64,000 nucleotides of DNA from Rouxiella chamberiensis. GTDB lineage: Bacteria > Pseudomonadota > Gammaproteobacteria > Enterobacterales > Enterobacteriaceae. A program made the translations under genes and the position numbers. The stretch lies in assembly GCF_026967475.1 (NCBI RefSeq), contig NZ_CP114058.1:3100001-3164000 (forward strand), read 5' to 3'. Of this stretch, positions 12,201 through 24,595 are shown in pieces. The notes under the pieces are model-generated. The model saw nothing but the letters and a program-made list of their open reading frames with translations. It searched no databases and was not told the DNA's origin. How positions within the stretch are numbered: position 1 is the stretch's first letter; each line of letters starts with the position of its first letter.

Positions 12201-12230
12201 AGTTTACGGATGCTTTTAAAACCTTGTCAA
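12201..12230 (-). promoter_or_regulatory. Probable promoter of the dcw (mra) cluster
   Basis: A perfect -35 TTGACA (12225-12230, minus strand) is followed after 18 bases by TAAACT (12201-12206), a 4/6 match to the -10 hexamer. It sits about 60 bases upstream of mraZ, immediately before the MraZ-type repeats, so MraZ binding would lie just downstream of the -10. Confidence 0.6.
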
Positions 12231-12796
12231 GCAAGAGAGGCGGCGGTATCGGATTATTTACATGCGTTGCGTGGAGTAAAAACAGGCTAACGAAGTTTTA
12301 AATCTGAGAGGTCAAAAAATAACGTGATGATTAGTTGAGGAAAAATCCAGCAAATAATAATAACGGTCAAAAATAAATCAATTTGATCGTTAATTAACTA
12401 TTTATATTCTTCTGTAATCAATCTCACAATTCTTAAGCCACAGACTTTTCACGATTCTTGATGGATACCGTCAAAAGCCGAACTGCCAAAAGGGCCTCTG
12501 CTGCCGGCCGAACCCGCATCCCCCAAGGCTCTCGCCCCTCGCGCGCCCGATAGTCCGGATAGCAGGCCAAATTAAGCCGCGAATTCTACAGCAGAAAAGG
12601 CCGCAGTATTAACGTATTTTTGAAATCAATTATTCTCTTTTTATGAGGGAAATCATTTTCAAATAATTATTTGTGTGAGATTGCTCTTAATCTTAATCAG
12701 CCATGACTTTTTTGGATAACGGTAAACTTTGCGGGGACGTTGCGGCGAGCAAAAGTATTGTTTTGTAAAGTCGAGGAAGAGAAAGGGAGCAAAATG
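12231..12796. other. Intergenic region between cra and the mra promoter
   Basis: About 560 bases without a credible gene. The middle (12360-12430 and 12600-12700) is AT-rich, flanking a GC-rich block near 12480-12580. No start with a ribosome site and family-like protein was seen. It corresponds to the long non-coding stretch that also precedes mraZ in E. coli. Confidence 0.6.
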
Positions 12797-12837
12797 AAAA
12801 AGCAGGTTCGGAAATGCCGTTACGCATTATCCGAACC
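12797..12837 (-). terminator. Rho-independent terminator of cra
   Basis: On the minus strand the arms GGTTCGGA and TCCGAACC enclose a second pairing AATGC/GCATT with one bulged base and a six-base loop. The hairpin starts 7 bases after the cra stop and is followed by TGCTTTTTC. Confidence 0.7.
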
Positions 12838-12843
12838 CGACAA

Positions 12844-13849
12844 TCATTTACGGCTCAGGCGGCCGCGTCTAAATAGATTACGGCGCAGGCGGGTCAATCC
12901 GGGCTTGGGCTTTTTCGGCTCGTCCAGGCAGGCAAGCACCAGCTCGAGCACGCGGTTCTGCTACATCGCGATGCCGCTGGGCGACCGCCAGTACCGGACA
13001 CTCGAGGAAATCCAGCAGCTCGTTGTCGCCGAAGGTAGCGATCGCCAAATCGTTCGGCAGGCGGCCCTGCTGTTTCAGCGTCACATCCATCACGCCCTGC
13101 AACAGCTGGAATGAGGTGGTATACAGCGCCTTCGGCATCTCGTGCGTTTTTAGCCATTCGGCAAAGACCTGCGCCGCAGAGTCTCTGTCGTAGGCGTTGG
13201 CATAGAGATAGTCAGGCTCGCGCGCGTCCCCTGCCCATCCCTGACGGAACCCCTGCTCGCGCAGGAAACTGACCGACAGCTCGGGCAGCGCGCCAAGATA
13301 GAGAATGCTTTCGGAGGGAAACGTGCGCAGCTCTTCCGCCAGCATCTGCGCATCTTCCTGATCGGCTCCGACTACGCTGATAAAGTTTTCGGGGTCGAGC
13401 GCGCGGTCCAGCGCAATGATAGGGAAGTCGCCTTTTGCCCAGCGCTGATAGAAAGGATGCTCGGGCGGCAACGATGTCGAAATGATAATGGCATCGACCT
13501 GACGCTGGAGCAGGTGCTCGATACAGCGCATCTCGTTATCGGGCTGGTCTTCCGAGCAGGCAATCAGAAGCTGATAGCCACGCTGCCGCGCCTGACGTTC
13601 GAGAAAATTGGCGATTTTGGTGTAGCTGGTGTTCTCCAGATCGGGAATGACCAAACCTATCGATCGGGTTCTTCCGGCGCGCAAACCTGCCGCGACGGCG
13701 TTTGGGTGGTAGTTATGTTCCTTCACGACGGCCATGACTTTTTCGACCGTCTTATCGCTGACACGATACTGCTTCGCTTTGCCATTAATTACGTAACTGG
13801 CAGTTGTACGCGAAACACCCGCTAACCTCGCGATTTCATCCAGTTTCAC
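12844..13849 (-). CDS. cra: Catabolite repressor/activator Cra (FruR), one frameshift
   Basis: LacI-family regulator of carbon flux that responds to fructose 1-phosphate / fructose 1,6-bisphosphate. The N-terminal helix-turn-helix [18 protein letters not shown] is followed by the hinge and the periplasmic-binding-protein-like effector domain, near-identical to E. coli Cra. The frame is lost after QRHRDVAE: one extra base near 12954-12955 shifts the end. With it removed the C-terminus reads [12 protein letters not shown], a [12 protein letters not shown] segment, then FRRGRLSRK and a TGA at 12844-12846, giving 334 residues, the E. coli length. Downstream lies a terminator; upstream the ilvIH terminator. 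A sequence error is likelier than a real truncation. Confidence 0.92.
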
Positions 13850-13942
13850 CTAGAACCCCTTAATTAAAAGAATAACTCTCATTATCTAACCCGAGAAGAC
13901 CCTACTCGGCAAGGTGTTTTACCATAACCCTAGGCCAGCTAA

Positions 13943-13970
13943 CAAAAAAGCCCAACCGACGTTGAGCTTT
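13943..13970 (-). terminator. Terminator of the ilvIH operon
   Basis: Minus-strand arms AGCTCAAC and GTTGGGCT pair (one G-U) around a GTCG loop and are followed by a run of six T. It lies about 45 bases beyond the ilvH stop. Confidence 0.8.
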
Positions 13971-14014
13971 CATGATGATGAGCAGGTTTATGCCTTAAAC
14001 CGGCGCAAAGCGGA

Positions 14015-14506
14015 TTAACGCATGACCTTGTCACCGCGCGAGACGCCGACCACACCGGAACGCGCCACTTCGACGATTTCGGCGACATCGCGAACGGTGT
14101 CGAGGAAGGCGTCGAGCTTGTCGCTGGTGCCTGCAAGCTGAACCGTGTAAAGCGTAGCAGTCACGTCAACTATCTGCCCGCGGAAAATCTCCGCCGAACG
14201 TTTGATCTCTTCGCGCCCATAGCCGGAGGCCTGCAACTTGACCAGCATAATCTCGCGTTCGACGTGGGCACCCTGCACCAGTTCGGTAACACGCAGTACG
14301 TCCACCAGCTTGTGCAGCTGCTTTTCAATCTGCTCAATCACCTTGGCGTCGCCGACGGTCTGGATAGTCATGCGCGACAGCGTAGGATCGTCGGTCGGCG
14401 CGACGGTCAGGCTTTCGATATTGTAGCCGCGCTGCGAAAACAGCCCGACTACGCGGGACAGTGCGCCTGACTCATTTTCCAACAGTACTGATAAAATCCG
14501 GCGCAT
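14015..14506 (-). CDS. ilvH: Acetolactate synthase III regulatory subunit IlvH
   Basis: Small subunit that confers valine feedback inhibition on IlvI. I start at the ATG 14504-14506, giving [20 protein letters not shown] and 163 residues, exactly the E. coli length; a ten-residue longer start exists but has no counterpart. The N-terminal ACT domain (about residues 1-75) holds the valine-site [13 protein letters not shown] segment. It begins two bases after ilvI ends. Confidence 0.97.
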   Translation of the reverse strand: MRRILSVLLENESGALSRVVGLFSQRGYNIESLTVAPTDDPTLSRMTIQTVGDAKVIEQIEKQLHKLVDVLRVTELVQGAHVEREIMLVKLQASGYGREEIKRSAEIFRGQIVDVTATLYTVQLAGTSDKLDAFLDTVRDVAEIVEVARSGVVGVSRGDKVMR

Positions 14507-14508
14507 GA

Positions 14509-16227
14509 TTATGTCCTCTCCGTTTTGGTTAACCACATTTCGTCCATTCCACCGCCACGGATCAACATTGGGTAAACGTGCTCGGTTTCATCCACGCTGA
14601 TATCGACGAATACCAGACGGTTTTTCTGCGCCAGCGCTTCGGCCAGCTTGCTCTCCAGCTCGTCGGGATGGCGAATGGCGATCCCGACATGCCCATAGGC
14701 TTCGGCCAGTTTTACAAAATCAGGCAGCGACTGCATATAAGACTGGGAGTGGCGGCCCGAGTAGATCATGTCCTGCCACTGCTTCACCATGCCGAGGTAG
14801 CCATTGTTAAGGTTAACCACAACGACCGGCAGATCGTACTGCAAGGCGGTTGAAAGCTCCTGAATGTTCATCTGGATGCTGCCGTCACCGGTTACGCAGA
14901 TAACGGTTTCATCAGGCAGGCCCAGCTTGACGCCGAGTGCCGCCGGTAAGCCAAAGCCCATCGTGCCGAGACCACCGGAGTTTATCCAGCGACGCGGTTT
15001 ATCAAACTGATAATAAAGGGCGGCAAACATCTGGTGCTGGCCGACATCGGAAGTCACATAGGCATCGCCTTTGGTCAGACGATGCAGGGTTTCGATAACC
15101 GCCTGTGGCTTGATGGTGCCGGAATGCCTGTCATATCCCAGACAGTCTTTGGCACGCCATTGCTCGATATTCTGCCACCAGTCGCGCAGCGCATCGAACT
15201 CCTGCTTTTCACTCGCCGCGTCGAGCAGTTCCAGCATTTGAGTCAGCGTCTGTTTCGCGTCGCCCACAATCGGGATATCGGCATTAACGGTTTTTGAAAT
15301 CGACGTCGGGTCGATATCAATGTGCATAATGGTCGCGTTTGGACAGTATTTTTCGAGATTGTTGGTGGTGCGGTCATCAAAACGCACGCCCACGCCGAAA
15401 ATAAGATCGGCATTGTGCATGGTCATGTTGGCTTCATAGGTGCCGTGCATGCCGAGCATACCCACGCTCTGACGGTGCGTGCCCGGGAACGCGCCCAATC
15501 CCATCAGGGTAGAAGTCACCGGCAGGTTCAGCGTTTCGGCCAGTTTCAGCAGTTCGGCGCTGCATTCGGCGTTGATTGCGCCGCCGCCGACATACAGGAC
15601 CGGTTTTTTTGCGGCAATAAGCGTCTGCAATGCACGTTTAATCTGCCCGCGATGGCCTTGCACAGTCGGATTGTAGGAGCGCATGGCAACCTGCTCCGGA
15701 TAGGCATAAGGCAGTTTTTCCTGAGGATTGACCACGTCTTTCGGCAGGTCGATGACAACAGGCCCCGGACGACCGGTAGAGGCGAGGTAAAACGCCTTCT
15801 TCAATACGGTAGGAATATCTTCGGCGCGCTTGACCAGGAAACTGTGTTTCACCACCGGACGGGATATCCCGACCATGTCACACTCCTGGAAAGCATCATA
15901 GCCAATCAATGAGCTATGAACCTGACCGGAAAGCACAACCATGGGAATGGAATCCATGTAGGCAGTCGCTATCCCGGTAATCGCGTTGGTCGCGCCGGGG
16001 CCGGAGGTGACGAGCACGACGCCGACCTCACCCGTTGCGCGCGCATAGCCATCAGCCATATGCACTGCGCCCTGCTCATGTCTGACGAGCACATGATCAA
16101 TCCCGCCGACCGTGTGCAGGGCATCATAGATATCCAACACCGCTCCGCCGGGATAACCGAATACATGTTTTACGCCCTGATCGATTAACGACCGGACGAC
16201 CATCTCGGCTCCTGACAACATCTCCAT
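14509..16227 (-). CDS. ilvI: Acetolactate synthase III catalytic subunit IlvI
   Basis: ThDP-dependent enzyme that makes acetolactate and acetohydroxybutyrate, the first common step of valine, leucine and isoleucine synthesis. The 572-residue protein has the catalytic glutamate in [13 protein letters not shown] (near 50), SGPGATN, the FAD-contact region and the ThDP motif [12 protein letters not shown] near 445. Residue 476 is Gly (codon GGC at 14800-14802) in [11 protein letters not shown], where E. coli has Arg; whether this is natural or an error cannot be told here. A GGAGG-type ribosome site precedes the ATG. It forms an operon with ilvH and lies downstream of leuO. Confidence 0.97.
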   Translation of the reverse strand: MEMLSGAEMVVRSLIDQGVKHVFGYPGGAVLDIYDALHTVGGIDHVLVRHEQGAVHMADGYARATGEVGVVLVTSGPGATNAITGIATAYMDSIPMVVLSGQVHSSLIGYDAFQECDMVGISRPVVKHSFLVKRAEDIPTVLKKAFYLASTGRPGPVVIDLPKDVVNPQEKLPYAYPEQVAMRSYNPTVQGHRGQIKRALQTLIAAKKPVLYVGGGAINAECSAELLKLAETLNLPVTSTLMGLGAFPGTHRQSVGMLGMHGTYEANMTMHNADLIFGVGVRFDDRTTNNLEKYCPNATIMHIDIDPTSISKTVNADIPIVGDAKQTLTQMLELLDAASEKQEFDALRDWWQNIEQWRAKDCLGYDRHSGTIKPQAVIETLHRLTKGDAYVTSDVGQHQMFAALYYQFDKPRRWINSGGLGTMGFGLPAALGVKLGLPDETVICVTGDGSIQMNIQELSTALQYDLPVVVVNLNNGYLGMVKQWQDMIYSGRHSQSYMQSLPDFVKLAEAYGHVGIAIRHPDELESKLAEALAQKNRLVFVDISVDETEHVYPMLIRGGGMDEMWLTKTERT

Positions 16228-16818
16228 GGGTTTGCCTCCAGGCTTTTTGTTCTTTGTGACGACTCGTTTCTAATGGATGAAGTATGGGGGTTTCATCTCG
16301 GGTAAGAGGGCTTGGCACCCTTCTGTACTATTCTTTCTTGTTCTGCAATATAACTGATTACCTTAACGTCAGAATTTGGAGCAGGCAAACGCCAAAAGGC
16401 CTCCTGAAAAGGGCGTTTGCCCCGAGCCGCTGCGCTTTAGGGTCATTACGGAATAATCAACCAGCGAACGTTAATGAGTAGTCAGATATATAGCGAGGGG
16501 GGATTGAATTACAGAATTAAATTATGACCGCATCGGGCCTATTTTTTTAGTCACGATAAAGTGATCTACATCACGAAGTTAAAATGTAACGTGCTGCATT
16601 TTATTGCTTTTTAAATAAATCACTGAAGTCTCGCATTCTTTCACTGAAACTCACCTCCTATAAATAGCGGCGTTGAAGTGAGCTTCGGCAAAATGCTGAC
16701 CCTTTTTCCTGAAAAACTCTGGAAGAATATCTGCCAGTACAAAAATCTGTTAAATCTAAAACCTCTACTATTTAACGCTGGGCCTTACCCTGAAATGCCG
16801 CACTGTCTAGAGTGCGCC
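16228..16818. other. Intergenic region leuO-ilvI with an inverted repeat
   Basis: About 590 bases, mostly AT-rich, that in E. coli contain the Lrp-controlled ilvIH promoter; I cannot assign individual Lrp sites. A 10-base perfect inverted repeat (GGCAAACGCC and GGCGTTTGCC, 16384-16421) encloses an 18-base loop and has no T-tract on the leuO-ilvI strand. No credible gene was found. Confidence 0.55.
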
Positions 16819-17796
16819 TTATACATTGCTCACACACTGGGTTAACAACTCTTTAAGCCAGAGATTGCCGTTATCTTTACCTGCGGATTCATGCCAGGAA
16901 AGATAGCTGGTCAATTTATTACTTAGCCACGGCAAACTGTCGATTTTTAATTGTAGCCTTGGCGCATTGGCAACGGCCAGCGATTTGGGGATGAGGGCAA
17001 TCATTTCGGTTTGAGAGACAATTTCCAGTACGCTCATCAGGCTTGCGCCCTGATAGCAGACTTTTTCCTGCGTCTCGGGATTATTATAATAAGGGAAACT
17101 AAAAGATGACTGGCCATTCAATCTTTCGACCGCGTGTTTCTCCTTGAAATAATAGGCCTGACTGGTCTGCTTTTGAATGCGGGGGTGTGAAAGCGACGAC
17201 ACCAGCACCAGTTCGTCTTCGAAAAGCCGCTGATTGTAAAAGTCGGAACGCTCGATGCTGCGGTAGCCAATGGCGAAAGATAACTCCTGATAACGTAGCT
17301 GATTTTCGATGTTGTCGTTGATAACCGACTCGATATTCAGCGTAACGCCCGGTGCCGACGCCCGCAGCGCAGCCAGAATGCCGGGAGCAAGCAGGAGATC
17401 CAGCGGGCTGCTGAGCGTCATCGAAAACTGGCGTTTGCTGCTGAGCGGATTAAAGCAGAGTCCGGGGAGTTCATTGGTGACAAGCTGCAATGCCTGCCGA
17501 ATAGGCCCGTAAAGCTGGCGTGCCCGTGCGGTGGGTTCGATACCGCGTCCGGCCCTGACAAACAGTTCATCGCTGAACATATTCTTTAATCGCGCCACGG
17601 CATTGCTCACGGCCGGTTGTGACATGCCGAGCATACGCGCCGCACGGGTAATATTCTGCAATTTCATGACGGCATCGAACACCGTTAATAAATTTAAATC
17701 TGCGCGACGTAAATGATTGTCTTCACAGCTGGCCTGCATTTTTTTGTCGGCGACTTTTTTAATCTCGGCTTTCTCTAGAATAATGTCAGTCATCAC
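16819..17796 (-). CDS. leuO: LysR-type regulator LeuO
   Basis: LysR-family pleiotropic regulator that relieves H-NS silencing in enterobacteria. The helix-turn-helix is in the N-terminal third (NITRAARMLGMSQPAVSNAV near residues 48-67), within the strongly LeuO-like block DLNLLTVFDAVMKLQN; the effector domain is clearly more diverged but ends in YLSWHESAGKDNGNLW as LeuO does. The 325-residue length is 11 more than in E. coli, extra at the N-terminus. It lies between ilvIH and leuABCD, divergent from the latter, as in E. coli. Codon use here is visibly more AT-rich than in the flanking biosynthetic genes. Confidence 0.93.
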   Translation of the reverse strand: MMTDIILEKAEIKKVADKKMQASCEDNHLRRADLNLLTVFDAVMKLQNITRAARMLGMSQPAVSNAVARLKNMFSDELFVRAGRGIEPTARARQLYGPIRQALQLVTNELPGLCFNPLSSKRQFSMTLSSPLDLLLAPGILAALRASAPGVTLNIESVINDNIENQLRYQELSFAIGYRSIERSDFYNQRLFEDELVLVSSLSHPRIQKQTSQAYYFKEKHAVERLNGQSSFSFPYYNNPETQEKVCYQGASLMSVLEIVSQTEMIALIPKSLAVANAPRLQLKIDSLPWLSNKLTSYLSWHESAGKDNGNLWLKELLTQCVSNV

Positions 17797-18119
17797 GCCT
17801 CCCGATTAGAAAAATAAATCTGTATTAACCAACAAGAAAAGCCACTGGAAAGAGTCGCATGTTGGTAAATTGCCTGCCAAGGGTTATTAACACTCCGTTA
17901 AATAAACTACTCCAAAAGGTTAGGCTTCTATCTGATTAATTTGTGATAATAAACCTGAGAGAAACCTGAAACCTGAGGAAAACCTGATAATTTAGGGGTA
18001 AGAATTCCTGAGGACGACGACAACCCTTATCACCAGATTTATCTACGCCTGCAGTATTTTATGCGGTCGTCCATCCCTACCTTATACACGGTTAATTGCG
18101 TCCAGGCGGCAGGGAAGAG
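17797..18119. other. Intergenic region between leuO and the leu promoter
   Basis: AT-rich stretch holding the divergent leuO promoter region, probably with H-NS/LeuO sites by analogy with E. coli. I see no ORF with family similarity and cannot place a specific operator. Confidence 0.5.
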
Positions 18120-18148
18120 TTGACATCAACAGCACATTCACGTATCAA
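18120..18148 (+). promoter_or_regulatory. leuLABCD promoter
   Basis: TTGACA (18120-18125), a 17-base spacer and TATCAA (18143-18148) lie about 70 bases upstream of the leader peptide. The E. coli leu promoter also has a TTGACA -35 at this place. Confidence 0.75.
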
Positions 18149-18220
18149 TTTAAGGCACAGGCATCGGGTTAACTGATAACCCCCTTTTTCGCCAACCCAT
18201 TACGAGAAGCTGAAATACAC

Positions 18221-18304
18221 ATGTTTAAATTCACCCGTCTACTTGGCCTACTACTCAACGCAGATTCATTGCGCGGTATGCCAGTGGGTGAAATTCAAAA
18301 CTGA
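18221..18304 (+). CDS. leuL: leu operon leader peptide LeuL
   Basis: A 27-residue leader peptide, [20 protein letters not shown] followed by PVGEIQN. It has six leucines, coded CTA, CTT, CTA, CTA, CTC and TTG, so three rare CTA codons sit within six codons. Ribosome stalling there when charged leucyl-tRNA is scarce should favour the antiterminator. Compared with E. coli LeuL the core RLLGLLLNA replaces the continuous four-leucine run, while the LLNA and PVG parts are kept. The attenuator hairpin follows 20 bases after the stop. Confidence 0.93.
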   Translation: MFKFTRLLGLLLNADSLRGMPVGEIQN

Positions 18305-18324
18305 TTTCAACCTCCACAAATAGC

Positions 18325-18352
18325 AAACCCGCGCAAATGCGCGGGTTTTTTT
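18325..18352 (+). terminator. leu operon attenuator
   Basis: Arms AACCCGCGC and GCGCGGGTT around an AAAT loop are followed by a run of T. It lies between leuL and leuA and is the expected leucine-responsive transcription attenuator. Confidence 0.93.
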
Positions 18353-18393
18353 ACCCGCAAAGCGCGAAAGTAACCAGGACAAGGAACATAAAC

Positions 18394-21076
<2,683 letters not shown>

Positions 21077-21077
<1 letters not shown>

Positions 21078-22477
21078 TGTCCAAAACGTTATATCAGAAG
21101 TTGTTCGATGCGCACGTGGTGTATGAAGCCGAAGGCGAAACACCGCTGCTGTACATTGACCGCCACTTGATTCATGAAGTAACGACACCGCAGGCCTTTG
21201 ACGGGCTGCGGGCGATGAATCGTGGCGTGCGCCGACCGGATAAAACCTTCGGCACCATGGATCATAACGTTTCCACTCAAACCAAAGATATCAATGCCAG
21301 CGGCGAGATGGCTCGCATTCAGATGCAGGAACTTATCAAGAACTGCGCTGAATTTGGCATCGAACTGTATGACCTGAAACATCCCTATCAGGGCATCGTT
21401 CACGTCATGGGACCGGAACAGGGCCTGACGCTGCCCGGCATGACGCTGGTATGCGGCGACTCGCACACCTCGACGCACGGGGCATTCGGCACGCTGGCAT
21501 TCGGCATCGGCACCTCCGAAGTCGAGCACGTGCTGGCGACACAAACCCTGAAACAGGGTCGCGCCAAAACGATGAAAATCGAAATCACCGGCGAAGCGCC
21601 GGTCGGCATTACGGCCAAGGATATTATTCTGGCCGTGATAGGCAAGACCGGCACCGCAGGCGGAACGGGTCATGTGGTCGAATATTGCGGCCCGGCGGTC
21701 GAAGCCTTGAGCATGGAAGGTCGCATGACCTTGTGCAACATGTCTATCGAGCTGGGTGCCAAAGCCGGGCTGGTCGCCTCCGACGCCACGACCTACGCCT
21801 ATCTCAAAGGCCGCAAGTTCGCGCCGAAGGGTCAGGAGTGGGACGAGGCCGTGGCCTATTGGGAAACCATGAAGACCGACAAGGATGCGGTATTTGACCG
21901 CGTCGTCACACTGAATGCCGCCGATATCGCCCCGCAGGTAACCTGGGGAACCAATCCGGGTCAGGTGATGGCCGTGAATCAGACCATTCCCTTCCCGGAC
22001 TCCTTCAGCGACCCCGTCGAGCGCGCTTCTGCGGAAAAAGCTCTGGCCTACATGAATTTGCAGCCAGGGATTCGCCTGACCGATGTCGCCATCGACAAAG
22101 TCTTTATCGGCTCCTGCACCAACTCGCGCATTGAAGACCTGCGCGCGGCGGCGGCCATTGCCAAAGGCCGCAAAGTGGCGGCGGGCGTGCAGGCGATTGT
22201 GGTGCCGGGTTCCGGCCCGGTCAAGGCGCAGGCCGAAGAGGAAGGGCTGGACAAGATTTTCCTCGACGCCGGTTTTGAATGGCGCTTACCGGGCTGCTCG
22301 ATGTGTCTGGCGATGAACAATGACCGCCTGAATCCGGGCGAGCGCTGCGCCTCGACCAGCAACCGCAATTTCGAAGGTCGCCAGGGGCGCGGTGGACGCA
22401 CGCATCTGGTGAGTCCGGCGATGGCCGCAGCCGCTGCGGTCACCGGCCATTTCGCCGACATTCGTGAATTGAATTAA
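21077..22477 (+). CDS. leuC: 3-isopropylmalate dehydratase large subunit LeuC
   Basis: Aconitase-type [4Fe-4S] enzyme subunit that isomerises 2- to 3-isopropylmalate with LeuD. The 466-residue protein has the three cluster cysteines in GSCTNSR (near 347) and [10 protein letters not shown] (near 407-410). [12 protein letters not shown] and the C-terminal [16 protein letters not shown] are also typical. leuD follows after 41 bases. Confidence 0.98.
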
Positions 22478-22518
22478 CCGTGGCGAACGACGGTTCGCCG
22501 CTGAATTAAGGAAGGCCC

Positions 22519-23121
22519 ATGGCAAAATTTATTACCCATACCGGTCTGGTTGTGCCTTTGGACGTTGCCAATGTCGATACCGATGCCATCGTGCCGAAGC
22601 AGTTCCTGCAAATGGTCACACGCGTCGGTTTTGGCCAGTTCCTGTTTTATGACTGGCGCTATCTGGAAGGGCAAGGTTACACGCCGAATCCTGATTTTAT
22701 TCTGAATAAACCTGAATATCAGGGTGCCAGCATATTATTGGCACGAGAAAATTTCGGCAGCGGCTCCTCGCGTGAGCATGCGCCGTGGGCATTGACCGAT
22801 TATGGTTTTCACGCCGTCATCGCCCCCAGTTTCGCCGATATTTTTTATAACAATGCCTTCAACAACCAGCTTTTGCCGGTAACTTTGAGTGAACAACAGA
22901 TAGATGAGCTGTTCACCTTGGCAAAAGAAAATGAAGGAATGCAGTTCGACGTCGATCTCGAGAATCAGGTCGTGCGTGCCGGCGGCAAAGACTATCCTTT
23001 CGAGATAGACAGTTTTCGCCGCCATTGCATGATGAATGGCCTGGACAGCATTGGACTGACGTTACAGCATGAAGAGAACATCTCGACTTACGAGAAGAAA
23101 CAGCCCGCCTTCATGAAATAA
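22519..23121 (+). CDS. leuD: 3-isopropylmalate dehydratase small subunit LeuD
   Basis: Swivelling small subunit of the isopropylmalate isomerase. The 200-residue protein carries [13 protein letters not shown] near the start and the substrate-specificity loop [17 protein letters not shown] near residues 76-92. An AAGGAAGGC ribosome site precedes the ATG. It is the last gene of the operon; a strong hairpin follows. Confidence 0.98.
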   Translation: MAKFITHTGLVVPLDVANVDTDAIVPKQFLQMVTRVGFGQFLFYDWRYLEGQGYTPNPDFILNKPEYQGASILLARENFGSGSSREHAPWALTDYGFHAVIAPSFADIFYNNAFNNQLLPVTLSEQQIDELFTLAKENEGMQFDVDLENQVVRAGGKDYPFEIDSFRRHCMMNGLDSIGLTLQHEENISTYEKKQPAFMK

Positions 23122-23141
23122 CCGCAGTATGTCGCTTCACC

Positions 23142-23172
23142 TTTAACCCGCCGTTGGCGGGTTAAACATTTT
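23142..23172 (+). terminator. Terminator of leuABCD
   Basis: An 11-base perfect stem, TTTAACCCGCC and GGCGGGTTAAA around GTT, then CATTTTTC. The setA stop codon (23162-23164) lies inside the right arm; the opposite strand lacks a clear T-tract, so it mainly ends the leu transcript. Confidence 0.88.
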
Positions 23173-24331
23173 TCACTCTCGTCATCAGAATCAAGGCAAT
23201 AACCGCCAGCCCCAACGCCGCACAATACACCGGAAAATGTCCAAAATTCTCGACGATACTGCCCTGCAATACGCCCGCGAGAATTGCCCCGGTCGAAATA
23301 CTGTTGGTAAACAACGTCGTCGCCGATCCCGCTCTGCCCGGCATCAGATCCTGAAAATAGAGCATGCCGATACCTGCGATAATCCCGATGAAAATCGCGT
23401 TGAACAGTTGCAGGATCATCAGCGCCGCCTTGAACTGGAAAAACACCATACCCAGATAAAACAGCACGCCGAATCCGGCTGCGCAGATCATGAGTTTGCG
23501 TTTTCCCGTCCGCTTCACCAGATAACCGGCTATCAGCATCACCGGAATTTCCAGCCCCGCCGCCGCCCCCATCAACAGACCGGCAAGCCCCTCGGGCAAC
23601 CCCATATCGGTGGTGATATACAGCGGCATATCAATGATATACATGATATTACAGGTCCACATCAGAAGAGAGGCAAAGAACAGCAGCCGCACGTCCCGGT
23701 TTTTCCAGGCGCTGGTGTGAACCACAACGGTATCAACCGGTTGTTCGATACGGGCGACCGACGGCAGGAAGAACCACACCATGGCCGCGCTGAAGACAAA
23801 CACTGCGGCAGCGCAGAGATACATCAAGGTAAAGCCATAATTCAGCGCCAGCATAAAGGACACCGGCGGCCCCAATACCCACGCCAGCGACAGCGTTGCC
23901 CGCATCATTGAGCTGAACATCACGACTTCACGCGCCGAACGGTCGGCATATTCCCGTGCCAGAGCAAACAGTTGCGGCATGGAGGCATTGCCAATCGCCG
24001 CCAGCAACACGCCCACGCTAATCAGCACCAAATAATCCCGGCTAAAGGCAAAGACCAGACTGTTGCCGATAGCCATAAGCGAACAGAAGAACAGCAGAAT
24101 GCGGCGATCGCCTTTCTTGTCGGAATAGTTGGCGAGCAGGAAACTTATCGCAATACCGGCCAGCGCATTGACGGTATAAAACAGCCCGACCCACAGCGGC
24201 CTGACCTTGACCTCATGGGACAAAAACAGGCTCAGCGTCGGTGCCTGAAGTGCACCGGCAATACCCGTCAAAAACGACACCAGCAAGAAAGTGGCAAAAA
24301 TAAAGGATAAACGGCGTGAAGAAGCAGACAT
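23162..24331 (-). CDS. setA: Sugar efflux transporter SetA
   Basis: Major-facilitator exporter with about twelve membrane segments that in E. coli exports glucosides and helps relieve sugar-phosphate stress. I start at ATG 24329-24331 (MSASSRRLSFIFATFLL), preceded by AGGGATGG; the longer reading upstream translates through SgrS and is not credible. 389 residues against 392 in E. coli. GALQAPTLSLFL, MPQLFALAREYAD, MWTCNIMYIIDMPLYI and QDLMPGRAGSATTLFTNSIS are shared. The gene lies directly downstream of sgrS on the same strand, as in E. coli, so it may be co-transcribed with the sRNA. Confidence 0.93.
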   Translation of the reverse strand: MSASSRRLSFIFATFLLVSFLTGIAGALQAPTLSLFLSHEVKVRPLWVGLFYTVNALAGIAISFLLANYSDKKGDRRILLFFCSLMAIGNSLVFAFSRDYLVLISVGVLLAAIGNASMPQLFALAREYADRSAREVVMFSSMMRATLSLAWVLGPPVSFMLALNYGFTLMYLCAAAVFVFSAAMVWFFLPSVARIEQPVDTVVVHTSAWKNRDVRLLFFASLLMWTCNIMYIIDMPLYITTDMGLPEGLAGLLMGAAAGLEIPVMLIAGYLVKRTGKRKLMICAAGFGVLFYLGMVFFQFKAALMILQLFNAIFIGIIAGIGMLYFQDLMPGRAGSATTLFTNSISTGAILAGVLQGSIVENFGHFPVYCAALGLAVIALILMTRVKNV

Positions 24332-24418
24332 AAACCATCCCTGATAACAGCGAAGCAATGTGGTGCGGCAAGCGCGAAGTGCGTAGCGTACCTGCTCAAA
24401 GCCCAAGATAGCAAAGAC

Positions 24419-24595
24419 AAAAAAACCAGTGAGTTGCCTCACTGGCTGGCGACATTTCACCATTACTCAGAAAATCGTTACGCCGATGTCGCCCTGACTT
24501 TGCAGGTAAGGACAGCGTCGCGGTAGAACCGTGACGGCCAAAGCCCTGGAGAAACTCCCTCACCGATTGGCAGAACCGCTTGATGTCGGAAATTA
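24419..24595 (-). ncRNA. sgrS: SgrS glucose-phosphate stress sRNA
   Basis: Between divergent sgrR and setA, the minus strand has the SgrS 3' signature: CTGAGTAATGGTG (E. coli CTGAGTATTGGTG, the ptsG-pairing core), then ATGTCGCCAGC and a terminator with arms CCAGTGAG and CTCACTGG and a T7 tail. The 3' end is clear at about 24419. The 5' end is inferred from a TATTAT -10-like hexamer at 24601-24606 and gives about 177 bases, shorter than the 227 of E. coli. E. coli SgrS also encodes SgrT; an ORF starts ATG CGC at about 24602 but runs through the pairing region and terminator and does not resemble SgrT. Confidence 0.82.

Noticed and set aside
4686..13849. Real pseudogenisation of cell-wall and division genes
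   Set aside because: Genes such as mraY, murE and ftsI are indispensable in walled relatives; each break is one base and all other codons are conserved, which points to sequence error.
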